From NCBI GenBank assembly GCA_003255065.1, contig QAOA01005839.1, positions 509,877 through 573,876 of the forward strand: a DNA stretch of 64,000 bases, written 5' to 3'. The translations under genes and the position numbers were made by a program. Source of the DNA: Cercis canadensis (lineage: Eukaryota; Streptophyta; Magnoliopsida; Fabales; Fabaceae). This document shows, one piece after another, positions 49,951 to 62,000 of the stretch (positions are counted from its first letter, which is position 1; every line of letters starts with the position of its first letter). Under the pieces are notes generated by a model. That model was given only the letters and a program-made list of their open reading frames with translations. It did not search any database and had not been told where the DNA came from.

Positions 49951-51393
49951 CTATAAATTATGGTCATCTTCATCTTCATCTTCCAATTTCTCTCTTACAT
50001 TGTTGAATTCAATCCAGTTCTTGGACTTGCAAAGATTCATGAAATAATATAACACAATCCCAATTGCTGTCATGAAAGCACTCACCACAAACACTGTTGT
50101 GGAAGCAACAGTCATCACATAGACTAGAAGAATGGAAGGCACCAAGCACATTACTACCAAACCTGGAAATTTCAATGGAACCTCAAATGGTCTTTTCAAA
50201 GATGGAAACTTCCTCCTCAACCAAAGATAAGATGCAAACTCCAAAAGCATACCCAAACAGTACAAGAAATTCACAATAGATATGATATTTGTGAAACTCA
50301 AGTTTGACACTGCAAGTGCTATTACTGTTGAGATCAAAATGCCCATCCAAGGAGTATTAAACCATCTTGATCTTACCCCAAAAATTTTCGGTATAAATCC
50401 TAAATCTGCCATACCCAGAACTTGGTATGCAGCACTGCTCAATTGAGCTTCATATAGGCCAATAATTGACAGAACAGCACCAACTTCTATCCAAAATTTC
50501 AACCACTTCCCAGCAATCATCTCAGCTACTACTGCAAAATACCCATCAACCCATTTTTCTTGCTCAAGTGGTATGGCCCCGGTAGCAGCCATCAAAGGAA
50601 TTATATAAGCTAAACAGGTAAGCAAGCCAGCAGATAACAAAGCTTTTGGGAATGTTTTCTGGGGTTGGTCAACCTCACCAGCCAAAGTACTGGCACTATC
50701 CCAAAAGTTCAAGTTCCAAAACAGAGTATTGAAGTATAATGTCCAATCCTTCTCCACACCCTTTTCTCCCAAACTTAGCCATCTACTAGGTTCAATTTTG
50801 GGAATTGAGATCAAGGAGAGTAGCACAAATGGCATAAGTGAAACAATTCCTAGAGCAACTGCAGTATAGCCTACTATAGTTAAACCAGTATAATTCAGAA
50901 ATGAAAGCACACAAGTGGAAAGGAATATTCCCGAATAGCGAGGGAAGCCAGAAGATAAGGCTGGGATTACCAATTTGACATAGTCTATACAGAGAACTGG
51001 ATATGCTGCTAAGTTTATAACCCCACTAGTGAACTTCCAAAACCCCATGAGAGAGCCCCAAAAGGGACCAAAGGCTTCATTAGCCCAGATGATAAACCCA
51101 CCATTGCCGGGGAAAGCGGTGGCGAGCTCCGCCGTGACAAGAGCCTCAGGGATGCTCCAGAGGAAGGGGAAGATGAGGAAACCAAGAATGGCAAAGAGTG
51201 GCCCAGCAGCACCAACAGTGTATTCTTCACCATAAGGGCCACCAGCAACCTCAAAATAGATGAGGAAAACCAGAGGGATGAGAGCTAGTTTCTTCTGGGT
51301 GCTGGGAATTGGAGGCTCCTCAGCTTCAGGCTCTTCTGGGTGATGCTGAAGAAGGTGTTGCTCGGAACTTGGATAAGAGAGGGAATCCTCCAT
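49951..51393 (-). CDS. polyamine transporter (PUT/LAT type, APC superfamily)
   Basis: Single-exon gene, 480 aa from the ATG at 51393. It has about 12 hydrophobic helices after a cytosolic N-terminus of some 35 aa rich in Glu and Pro. The first helix region carries the family stretch [20 protein letters not shown], followed by [18 protein letters not shown] and [11 protein letters not shown]. This is the plant polyamine:cation symporter group (PUT, also called LAT), closest in wording to the Arabidopsis At3g13620 protein. It would carry putrescine, spermidine or spermine, and perhaps paraquat, across a membrane. Which membrane cannot be told from sequence. The C-terminus is acidic ([12 protein letters not shown]). 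No breaks are seen; the length is normal for the family. Confidence 0.9.
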   Translation of the reverse strand: MEDSLSYPSSEQHLLQHHPEEPEAEEPPIPSTQKKLALIPLVFLIYFEVAGGPYGEEYTVGAAGPLFAILGFLIFPFLWSIPEALVTAELATAFPGNGGFIIWANEAFGPFWGSLMGFWKFTSGVINLAAYPVLCIDYVKLVIPALSSGFPRYSGIFLSTCVLSFLNYTGLTIVGYTAVALGIVSLMPFVLLSLISIPKIEPSRWLSLGEKGVEKDWTLYFNTLFWNLNFWDSASTLAGEVDQPQKTFPKALLSAGLLTCLAYIIPLMAATGAIPLEQEKWVDGYFAVVAEMIAGKWLKFWIEVGAVLSIIGLYEAQLSSAAYQVLGMADLGFIPKIFGVRSRWFNTPWMGILISTVIALAVSNLSFTNIISIVNFLYCLGMLLEFASYLWLRRKFPSLKRPFEVPLKFPGLVVMCLVPSILLVYVMTVASTTVFVVSAFMTAIGIVLYYFMNLCKSKNWIEFNNVREKLEDEDEDDHNL

Positions 51394-53353
51394 AGTGGGT
51401 TATGCTTTGTTTGGAGATTGGAGCCTTTTGTGATGATTCCAAGTGATTGCTATAATTGCTTTTCTACAATTACAAACGCTACCAAAGCTCTTTGCGACTT
51501 TTCCACAAACACCTATCATGCTTATACTCCACAACAAGCAACTGCCCATTAATCAAAGTCATGCCACTAATAGTGCTGTTTCGTCCCGGACTTATAGGTA
51601 AAGACATCTAACGACTAACCGAATACTATTCTCTTTTGTCAAACTCGGAACCATTCTGTTTGGTATAGCAGCGAAAGTTTTATTCTCAAAAAATTTTTAT
51701 CCCCACCCTCTTAGTTAAAAAAGTTTTATTTTTACTTTTAATATAAAATTTTATTCTCAAGTATTTTTTATGTAAGAGAATAATTTTTTATCTCTTGTAT
51801 TAAATGTAAAAAAAAATTATTTTCATACTATTTTTTAATGAATGTTAAAACATCCATAATACCAAACACTACCTAAGAAAAAATGGTCTTTTTACATGTG
51901 ATTTTGATTCAATTAATTTTTTAAAACATTCAATTAAATTTAAATTTATACTATATGTATAAATATAAAAAAGATGTTAATGCCATATGAATTTAATAGC
52001 ATCTTTTTTTATCATAAGAGAGTTTATGTCAAAAAATTTATTCATAATCATATACTTTCCTCATTAGTTTTATTATCATATGTAATAGTGACAAATAAAA
52101 ATCTAATTCTAAAGAGTAAAGAATTAGAAACAATCTTTCTCACAAGAAAAAAAAAGATTATGACAAATAACATAAATATCTAATAATTTGACTTACACCC
52201 ATTTTGCCAATGCCATTAAAATATGAATGAAAAATAACACGTGCACATGCACATCACGTGAGATAATTAATATAACTTTACCTTACACTTACGCATCCAC
52301 AATTATTGAAGAATGATTTGTGCTAATATTATATTAGCATATATTTCAAAAAAAAATAATTAAAAGACAAGAAAAGAAAGGGAAATGGTACAGAAACCGG
52401 TCCTACAAGTACGAGCTGGAAGCAACTAAGCAAGTGGCGTAAGAGGTACATGACACTCATTCATCATTCATCTATGCAACGAGTTTGTATGTAGCTTTCA
52501 AACCAGGGAGTTGCATCTCAGATTCTCAAGATCCAAGAATCTCTCAAATGATTGCAATTTTGAACTAGTATACTATTTGAATTGTTATTTTAACGGATCA
52601 TTGATTTTAATATTATAATATTATAATTTATTTACGTATTTATAATAATTTTAAATTTATTTATTTTTATATTATATTTTTAAAAAAATAAAAAAATTAA
52701 TTCTATAAAAATCATCAGACATGTCGTGTGTCAATCGGCATATTCCACTGGACAGGCCAGCTGACACACCGCGTGTCCACACTTCAAGATGTTGGCAAAG
52801 GATTTGCCAAAGTAGCTGCTAAAAAGAAGAACTACCTTGCAGCAGCAGCTCAATATGCGGGATCTTAAAAGGTTTTGTTGCATGCTATAGAGTCTTCTTG
52901 TGGGAAAGCAAAACGGTATAAATGTTAAGGTGTCAAACAAGAATAATTACTTTTTTTTTAAATAATTTATTTAATACTACAAGTAATATTAATATTACAT
53001 GAAAAATTAACAAATAAAATTATTTGTGTCGATTTATATAACTTAATTGATATGTGAACTTTGTAATAAAACAAACAATACATATCATCATAATAATTAG
53101 TTATGAGTATTAAACAATTAATGTATTGAATAATTGGGCAATTAAAAAACATAACTTATTTTAGAATATGACTGAACACTTATCTATAGTGTTGCTACTT
53201 GCTAGTAATATCTGATGGGCTTGTGGCATATAACTGATTTGAGAGTGACTGAACACTTATCTGCCGAAGAAGTAAAATATCTAGTTGGTGTCCTTCCGAA
53301 GGAGAGTAACACGTGGCAGCCATTTAAAGTTGAACCAGAGACCACCAAAAGAC
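51394..53353. other. spacer between the polyamine transporter and tRNA-Gly
   Basis: The left part (51394-51600) is the transporter's leader and promoter. The rest is AT-rich. A plus-strand stretch at about 52743-52866 reads DVGKGFAKVAAKKKNYLAAA before a stop. It looks like the end of a worn coding exon, but I do not recognise the protein. Nothing else is supported. Confidence 0.5.
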
Positions 53354-53358
53354 AAAAA
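53354..53358 (-). terminator. RNA polymerase III terminator of tRNA-Gly
   Basis: On the minus strand TTTTT lies 8 bases after the tRNA 3' end, the usual pol III stop signal. Confidence 0.7.
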
Positions 53359-53366
53359 TTAATCAT

Positions 53367-53438
53367 TGCGTTTGCCGGGAGTCGAACCCGGGTCTATTGC
53401 TTGGAAGGCAATTATCCTAACCGTTGGACTACAAACGC
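53367..53438 (-). tRNA. tRNA-Gly (anticodon TCC)
   Basis: 72 bases without an intron or encoded CCA. The acceptor stem GCGTTTG pairs with CAAACGC and the discriminator base is A. The D arm (GTCC/GGAT), anticodon loop CTTCCAA and T arm (CCGGG-TTCGACT-CCCGG) are all sound. The anticodon TCC reads GGA codons. It lies 114 bp upstream of, and divergent from, the next protein gene. Confidence 0.95.
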
Positions 53439-53551
53439 TACCTGAACAACTTCTCTTTCTGAATTTATATAAAGTAATAGTCTATATTTTTATGTGCCAC
53501 ACAGTACCTGATTCAAATTTGCATTTGCTTGGGTGGGAGAGTTGGTGAACT

Positions 53552-56500
53552 ATGGAGGCAATTGCTGTGAGGAGTTCATTAATATCTTCTTCGACTTGTC
53601 AAAGCTTCCAAACTAGAAGAAGAAAACCATTGAGGAGCTCAGCTATTGATGCAAGAACGATTCACACTCAAACCAGGCCTTTACGCCTTGCTCTTCGGGC
53701 CAAAAAATCTGATCTTCAAGGTACATCACAATCCCTTTTTGCCAGGAAAACGAAATTTTCATGTAAAAGGAAAAGAAAAATCTCAACTTTGACATGCCCA
53801 TTTCATTGGAATCGAATTCTTCTTTTTTTTTTTTTTTTTTTTNCTGTTGGGTTTGGCCATTGAAAAAGTAAGCGAATAATTTTCCTTTTGTGAGGGTGGG
53901 TGTGGCGTTGTAGGATTAATCGAATATTTGAGCTTTTTCTTTTTATTGGAATATTTGAGCATTTTTTAAGATTAATTTTTTGTGATAAGAGAAATTTAAG
54001 ATATGAATTCGACAAAAAAAGTAATTGGAAGCTTGTTAATGTCAGCTTAAATATTTGGTCATCGTTTGTTCCAACCTTATTAGAATTTCGGTTTCTGTCA
54101 AATAACTTACTTGATAAATAATACTGTTTGTTAAGCGTCTTATTCTTACTTTTCCCATAACAGTTCCAAATGCAAATTGCAATCATGAAATTAGCATGTT
54201 TGGATACATCACAAAACCATGGTTTTGCCAAAAGTAACAATTTCTTGGCTCTTTTTACTTTAGTTGCACTAGAATGTGCAAACCATGGTTTTGAGGTGTG
54301 TCCAAACATGCTATCATGTGCATGAGTTGAGTACACCATTCTTTCCCACCTTCTCAATGTTTTCTATGAATTATTACCAATTTGTAGCTATGTGTTGTAA
54401 TGATTTCTGGGTATGGAGTTTTCTGAGTATGCTATTCTTGTGGGGCTTCAATTTCATTATTATAATTGATTTCTACGACTATTAACTTCTACTACCTGTT
54501 TTTGAAGAATTTACCAAGGTCTTTCTCTAACAATTTTGGTTGCATTTTCTAAGCTGATCATGTTACATGCCATTTTCTTTGGAAGTTATACAAAAAGTTG
54601 CAAATTGTCTTTACTAATGCATATTTTCACCGTCTCCGTATGGTCATAATAAGGACTAAAAAATTACTCAACTCTTTTAAGGAAGAAAAGATGATGAGTT
54701 TTTAAATCAAGAAATCATGCTGTAATAATAGGTGCAACAGTGCAAGGATTGTCAAATGAAATACTCCAGTGTGGTGTGACCCCAAATGATTATTACAGTT
54801 GGTCTGGTTGGTTAATTTTGGGTGTCCATAGGTATGAAAGTTGACAACAGGTTTGTGTATTGACAGGGTAGTTTAAGTAAAACTTCCCAAGTTCTTGATA
54901 TGTGTATCCTGAATTTTACTTTAAATGCTTTAGTATTATTTATATTACTCAGGAAGCTTGGATTTTACACCAGTTTCTGATAACAACTTCTAATTGATGA
55001 TGAAAAAACTAATCAATTATATAATTCTTTGTTATGATGATGGATATTATGGGCTACTTTCCTCATGTTTTGGACCCTAAGCTGCTTTCCTGTCACCTAA
55101 TCTAATTTAGGTTTGATCAAAATTAGCTCCTTTGACAACCCCAGTTCTCCGTTGCCCATAATTCCTTTAAATTATGTTGTCTAATTGAATACAAGAGACA
55201 TATCTCATCTTTTTCACTTTATATGCAATGGTTCTCAGTTTTTCCTTTCCTATTTTCTGAGGGGAGTGGGGAAGGGGTTATCATCTAATAAGTAATAACA
55301 CCATTTGGATGAAGATCGTAGGTTGTCCATGTAGCAAGTATGAGCATCAGAGTAGACTCTATTGCTGCTGATACCCCATAGATGTAATTTGATTTTGCAT
55401 GCATAAAGATTTTAATTTCATCTGCAGGTCTTTAATGTTCCAGACGACTAAGTGATTTGTTTGTGCCACAGATTTTCAGGGCTATGCAAAGCCTTCACAT
55501 CTTTTGCCAGCCTCAGAAGTGAAAGTCTACACAAGTACCTTACTAGAAAAGATTTCCTTATCTCTAAAGGAGGATAAATCAAAGTCTTTATTTAGGGTCA
55601 AGATAGCTACCAGTAAAATTTATGGCTCAGGTTTAAGTGACTTAAGTGCTGGAATTCTCCTATGCTTGATAGATGAAGATGGAAATTCCATATTGCATAG
55701 GATACCTGCAAATTTGATAATGGATCATTCCACAGAATTAGGGGATTTAAGTAACGCTGACATGCTCCATTTCCAAAGAGGTTCAGTTGATGAATTCATC
55801 TTTGAGGGTCCTGAAATATCAAAAGTTGAAGCTCTATGGCTCAGTGTTGAATCAGGTAAGTTTCCATTGGAGATTTGTTTTTTTAGAAATTAAAGTTCAA
55901 AAGACATCATCCCTTAGGATCCTTACACACAATCATAGATTATCTCTAAATTTATCTGTTTGAAAGGTTTTTTCTATTTTTTTTTGGCTGAAACTGTTTA
56001 GAAGGTTTTTAAGTAATAAAAAAAAATCCTTGTTGCATTTATATTTTCCTTTGGAACCCTGTCTTTGTCTGTTGATTTGCTATAAGATTATGAGCCATTA
56101 TATTTTTTCTCACTTCTCAGGTTTAGATGCCATTTTTAAACATTTTGTACAACCAATATTGGCTCTTTGGAAACTGTGATTTAATTGTCTATATGAGTTT
56201 TCCCATATTGATCCATTTAATTGTCTCCTTCTCTCTCTAAGATCAGGTCAATGGCGACTAGGAAGTGTGTCCGTAACTGTTATTAATTGTGAATGTCAAC
56301 AATCATTGCAAGAAGAAGATGGGTTATGTCAGTACACTGGTTTTGAGTATAACTTCGAAATTGAGGATGTTTTGCTTGGAGAGGGAACTGATCTGTCCAT
56401 GCTGGAATTAAGACCTAGCCTTGTTACTAAGCTGACTGGGATTGATCCCAACATATTTTTCAACGAAAGCCTTTCCGGCGGTACCTTGCTCTTAAATCCT

Positions 56501-56959
56501 GAGATATCAAATGAGGAGAGCATGAGGGAATATGCAAATTTGAAGTTCTCATTACTATTTTACGATGCTTTGTTGATTTTTCTTGGTACATGGGTTGCTT
56601 CCCTCTCTGCTGGGGAAAATGCTGGGTTTGCTTTCCTGATTGGTGGGTTTGGTGGCTTCTTGTATCTGCTGCTTTTGCAAAGATCTGTGGATGGATTGCC
56701 AGCTCCAGAATCAATCACCAGAAACAGAACAGAAACCAATCCAATGGTTGGAAGAATCAAGGGCGCAATATCAAGTGTAGTTTTGGCAATAGGATTTGCT
56801 ATATTTGTATCCAGGTATAGCTCAGGAGATCTTCAAGTGACACTGACACCAAAGGAACTCATTGTTGGGATGATGGGATTTCTTGCATGTAAGGTTTCTG
56901 TGGTGTTGACTGCATTCAAACCCATGACACTAGGTCTAAAGTTACCTAATGATATGTAA
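53552..56959 (+). CDS. predicted plastid membrane protein of unknown function
   Basis: Three exons, 53552-53720, 55472-55855 and 56247-56959, GT..AG, join in frame to 421 aa. The first ~55 residues are rich in Ser, Thr and Arg with almost no acids, as in a chloroplast transit peptide. Residues about 75-205 form a soluble region (LFRVKIATSKIYGSGLSDLS, VEALWLSVESGQWRLGSVSV) that resembles a PLAT/LH2-like beta-sandwich; this is only a guess from spacing and wording. Four membrane segments follow at about 286-306, 311-328, 359-374 and 389-407. I recall similar proteins in other land plants but no proven function. Intron 1 (1.75 kb) carries a MITE and an N within a poly-T run. Confidence 0.8.
54193..54312. 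mobile_element. MITE in intron 1 of the plastid protein gene
   Basis: A 120-bp palindromic element. The left end AGCATGTTTGGATACATCAC is mirrored on the right by GTGTGTCCAAACATGCT. The inner ACAAAACCATGGTTTTG also occurs in both arms. The terminus style fits non-autonomous hAT- or Mutator-like elements. No clear target-site duplication is visible. Confidence 0.75.
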
Positions 56960-56999
56960 TTGCTACTTACCATCACTTGTGAAGTGGCTGAATTTTGAA

Positions 57000-57290
57000 A
57001 GTGGTGCAGTGTGGTTGTGGAAACTGGAGAGAAGACAACTATCTTTTTATCTTAAAGATTTAGTGACATTACCAAGCCCATTTGGCACCTATATTTACTT
57101 TCAAGGAACATTAACTGCTCTTCAACTGTTCCAAGAAAAAAACAAAAAGCGTTTAAACTGCGAAATTTCAGCTCAATAATTGTTTCATAAATTTTTCTAG
57201 CAAGAAATTATTCAAACTCTAGGCACTCATACATACTTAACTTTTAATATGGGAAAGGCTAAGTTACATTTGCTATTTATTTGGGGTAGT
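57000..57290. other. 3' flank of the plastid protein gene
   Basis: Probable 3' UTR followed by AT-rich spacer. The short plus-strand frame at 56949-57179 has no known motif. Confidence 0.5.
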
Positions 57291-57294
57291 GCTA

Positions 57295-57515
57295 TTCATC
57301 CAATGATTTTGGTGTTGTTGTAAAGATTTCAAAAAATTGTATCACTAAACATATGACAGAAAACTGGTTTATTTTATTTTATTTATTTATTTTTTTCATA
57401 AAATGTATAAATGATGCATATAAAAAAATGTGCTGAATTTTTTTTTTTGAAATCTTTATAATGACATCAAAATCATTGGGTAAATTTCACTTAACTAGAT
57501 AAGGGTAGCACTATC
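57295..57515. mobile_element. inverted-repeat MITE downstream of the plastid protein gene
   Basis: The left arm has GGTAGTGCTATTCATCCAAT then GATTTTGGTG and AAAGATTTCAAAAAA. The right arm mirrors it with TTTTTTGAAATCTTTATAAT, CAAAATCATTGGGTAAATTT and GGTAGCACTATCC. The right arm has about 25 extra bases. AT-rich filler lies between, and there is no coding capacity. Confidence 0.75.
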
Positions 57516-57519
57516 CTAA

Positions 57520-58383
57520 GAATGACAAATGTAGCATAGCAAACTCCCAAGAAATTACCATCAATAAACTCAAACATTAAAATAAGGACCTTTTCTCAAA
57601 TAGTAGGAAAATATGTGATATTTTCTTGACATGACAGCATTAATCATTATTGGTGTAGAAACATTTAATCTTGATCGTTTATTTTTTAATGGCCAAGATT
57701 AAAAGTTTCCATATCAATTATTATGTGACATGTTCTCAAGGAGTATGCTGCATGACATGTCTGATATTTATTTTTTTAAATAAAAAAATTATAATATTAC
57801 GATATTTTTTATTATGTTATCACATCGTAGAGATATCAACTATCTCTTTAGTTTGTTAGAACTTAGAACCACCCTTAAAACAATTGTCTTTTTTTTTTCT
57901 CTCTCTCTCTCTTTATCCTTCCACAAGCAATTTTCATTTTGTGTGTCTGTGCGCTCCTATGTGTTTGGTTTTTTTTTTTTTTTTTTTNTTTTTTCTGCAG
58001 TGCACGTCTGTTATACTTTCATGGGTATAACTAATTTTACATTTGTAGATTAAAAATAAAAATAGAAGTTGAACAATTTGTTTTGTGCTTTTTCTCACTG
58101 AAAAGGCTGCCATGAATCAATACTTTGCATGTTCTTAGAAATTTTCAACTTCGCTTGTTTTAGTTACAATTTTGTTTAGTTCTTGCAACTACATGTATAT
58201 AATATTTGCTTGTTCTTACAAGCACATGTAAAGTTACAATTTTTTTTACATGTTCTAGTTATCCCTTTTAAGTCAGTTTGTTTTGTTCTCCAACATCTGA
58301 CATCGGTTTCCTTTGCCCAGTTGTGCTTGGTATTCAATCTATACGTTTTTGCCTCATAAACATTGTGTGGTAAAATATATATA
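57520..58383. other. spacer with CT repeat and poly-T/N run
   Basis: No gene seen. Contains a CT repeat (about 57899-57912) and a poly-T run broken by the N at 57988. Confidence 0.5.
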
Positions 58384-58476
58384 GAAATGCTTGTTCCGGA
58401 GGTTGACAAGAAGCTGCTTGAGGAACTTGAGTTGATGGGTTTTCCTGCAGCTCGACCGACACGCGCACTTCATCAT
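58384..58476 (+). pseudogene. isolated UBA-domain exon fragment
   Basis: Bordered by TATATAG| on the left and |GTAATTA on the right, the plus strand reads EMLVPEVDKKLLEELELMGF then PAARPTRALHH. This is the first half of a UBA (ubiquitin-associated) domain of the kind found in the plant UBA/TS-N zinc-finger proteins (VPEV...ELE.MGFP.ARATRALHYSGN). The second half of the domain and any further exons are missing within 600 bp. It is best read as an exon copied from another locus together with bits of its introns. Confidence 0.65.
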
Positions 58477-59065
58477 GTAATTAATCTTACTTTGTTTTGA
58501 AGATACTAATGTTTCATAGGACATTCACGAACAGAATTTAAACTCTGCAGTTTGATGTACAATTATGTACACAGCATTACCTACATGTTTTCGAATCCTT
58601 GTTTGGGTAAGGGTAATATATTAGATAACAAAAACAAAATGATTTAGAAGGGCTAAATAAACATAGGCATATTGTCATGCTTTTAGCACTTCCTCTGCTT
58701 GTAAATCAGCTATCAACTTGTCAAATTCCAAAAGCTTATCAAGTAAAAGCAGAAGAAGAAAAACAAAACATGCTTATTTTGCTGACTACAAATATTAGAT
58801 GACTTTTAGGATATATGAGTCTAGATAACAATAATAAAATGCATTGTCCCATCAAATTTAACAAGAAGAAACTGTTTCAAGTCTTACATGCCAATGCCTC
58901 ACTACATTTTACTTTTTGAATAAGTACAGGCACACCCGAACAAAAGTGAAATTGAATAATCACACACGTCTGGCAAGGATGCAAAAGAGAACGAACAAGC
59001 AAACCAAAAAGAAAGATTTCAGGAACAAGAAAACCAGAAAGGATTTGAAGTTCAGTGCAGCACAC

Positions 59066-62000
59066 CTAGTCAGATGGGAAGGCAGAACGGAGGAACTCCT
59101 CGTCCTCCAAGAAAATCTGCAAATCCTTGGACTCCATCAGGAAATCAACTGCTTCCTCATCAAATTTCAGCACAAAAGCCAACTTGATCAGCTCAGAGAG
59201 TGCAGGTACATGATCAACATTTTCACACAATACACCCTCAGAGATTGCTTCTGAGAAATATGTGGCATATTTTATAATACTTATATTTCCACTATTCCAG
59301 TCCATCTTATGGGTAAAAAACTTCAAATTTTCCCTTTCCCAACGTACCATTCTGATTGCTTTCTTGGGGATGATGTCCCTTGATGATAGTTTTAAACTAT
59401 AGCTTACAGTTACTGGTTCAAGTGTCTCAAGGACAGTAAGGCCAAGAAGTCCTTGAACAGCTTCATGCCTCTTCTCTGCTTCCATTTTAAGGCTAGAGCA
59501 AGCAAGAAAACCAAGAATCAGCTTAACCAACCCTTTTCCAATGAAAGTATTTCTTGGATCCACTTGCCTGAGTTCAAAACTATCTAGTAAGGATGTTTCT
59601 TCCTTAGACACAGATTCTGAGATAGTGCGAACACCAATATTCCTGTAGATGCCTAATAATTTAGACCTCGGCAATGAGGCCAAGCTTTGCTGAGGATACC
59701 AGACAAATACACTCTCATCCTCAAAAAGAGTCTTGAGAGAAAGGTTATCAGCAACAAAAACATCATGCTTGTCCAACAATAGTATCCCATTGGAGCCTGA
59801 CCTAGCTGGCAATTTCATCAAGCTGTCAGCAAGTCTGCTCTCCGTTTCCTGGCTCCAATGTTGTAAAACAAACACCCAGAACTTACAGCATTCATCATGT
59901 GATAATTTTTCCACAGAACTCTCCCAGTCCTTCCAGAGCTCAATATAATCATCTATTGAGGGCTTGTTTTTTACATTCATAGCAGAGGAGAAAAAAGGAA
60001 GCAACTTTTTGTCGTAGTACTTTTCCAAAATATTGAACCTCAAACCAAAAAGATTATCGTTGTCATGTATAACACAGTCCTCAGTATTGACCCATTCTCC
60101 ATTCCCATTTCCATTAGGAATCCAAATTCTTATGCCAGCTTCATTCTCTGGTTTCCACGCATAATTAGACAAGTACTTGTATATTCGTGCTATGGTGGAA
60201 TATTCAGAATGCAACTCAAGGTGACTGGCAACCAATGAGCACCCTTTGTCAACATCAACAGTCACTCCTATTGCATTGAGTTCTTTCCTGTAAGATGCAA
60301 TTTTAGGACCATAAAAATTCTCATCAATGAAAGGTCCATCCATCGTATTTAGGTACGATTTCCACTTAGAATCAAACAGCAAACACTTTTCGGGAGCAAT
60401 ATAACCAGCATGGGTCTTCAACCAGTTTGTGGATAATCTTCTCATGAAGTCATCTTGTAAGGAATGATTGTGCTCTGTCACTAAAAGCTGAATGCATTCC
60501 AGCAATGAAAGCACATTTTCAGGAGTAATGGATGAAGGATTTCCAGGGAAACTGAGACAGTCAGCGACGAACTTCACCCCAACTTTCAATTCAATAACAA
60601 CTCTCATCCTCTTCAGCTCTTCCTTATATTCATGTATACCCTTGCCATAACCATTGTCACTGTCGTCAATGAAAGGGAGACAAGTAATTGGAGAGATAGA
60701 TTCCCATTCTGGGCCAAATAAAATGCAGTTATTAGGGGTCCTATAATTGCCATCCCGAGTCCGCAACCACTTTGCCTCACGCATGAAGCTTTTGAATTCT
60801 GAAGGAAATTTGTATTGAGTTCCCTTCAGCTGTCTGCAACATGAGAGAAACGACTCAACATGTTGTTTGTTAAAGGAAGTTTGCGATGCCTTCTGTTTGA
60901 AGACACGAGCAAATTCTTTGATTGCTTCCTCAAAATCAACCACCACTCCTGTTTGCTTCAGCTCATTTTTGTGAGAGAAAATTTTCTCTCCATAGAACTT
61001 GTGATCAATCAGTGGGAAACCATTGAAGACCTCTAAAATGCAACCCCATACAGGGTCAAACAAGAAACATTCGCCTGGTGCTTTGAAACCCAAATTCGTC
61101 TTCAAACATTTCGTTTGTTTCAGAGAATTAACAAGATTGCTTGAGTCATCCGAGTAAGAAATACATTCCAGTATCAAAAGAACAGCCTCAGCCGACAAAG
61201 AAACCAAATACGAGGGTGACTTCAAGTGGTCAACAACAAGATGGTATGTTTGACTAAAGCCAACGATCACACCCAGCAACTGAAGTTCCTCTTTGAAATT
61301 ATGTATTTGCTCACCATAGTAGGCCTCCTCAATGAAAGGGATATCACTAATTTGTGATGCAGTTCGCCACTCTGAATCATACAAAACAGATCCCACGGGA
61401 GACCTGTAACCCTTTGATGTCCGTAGCCAGCTTCCCTGTTTTATGCTGTTGACAAATTGGTCCAAGGGAAGAAGACTTTTCCTCAGATCCTGCATGAAGC
61501 CAAGTATCAATAGCACATGACCCTTACTTAAAGATAAAGAAGCTGCACGAGACATGAGTTCCTTCCCAATAAACTCACAGGCTTCCCCATATTTGAACAT
61601 AACTCCAATTGTTTCCAATTCTTCCTCGTACTCATTTAGTCTATCCCCATAAAAGGTTAGATCAACCAGTGGAATGTCGACAAGAGCAGATCCACTTTGC
61701 AAAATGTTTCCCAATGATGAGTCAATTAAGAATGTCTGCGAAGGTGGTCTCCATCCATTCCCTGTAACTTTAAGCCAGCTGCCTTCCTGTATGCAGCTCA
61801 AGAACCTCTCTGGTATTCCCCCATATTTTTTTAGATAACAAATCCAATCCAAAAGCAAGAATGCATTTTCCTTAGTAAGTGGTGTTTCAACTGCAGAAAA
61901 CCCGGCATTCGGAGGACGTATATGAGGGATGTCAGAGGCTCCAATGTGAGTTTTAAGGAAATCTAAGAGTTCTTGATCGCCTGTAAATTGGCCAGCATAA

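Noticed and set aside
52743..52866. Short plus-strand frame ending KNYLAAAAQYAGS
   Set aside because: Looks like a coding remnant, but I cannot place it in a family and there is no start or splice signal to support a gene.
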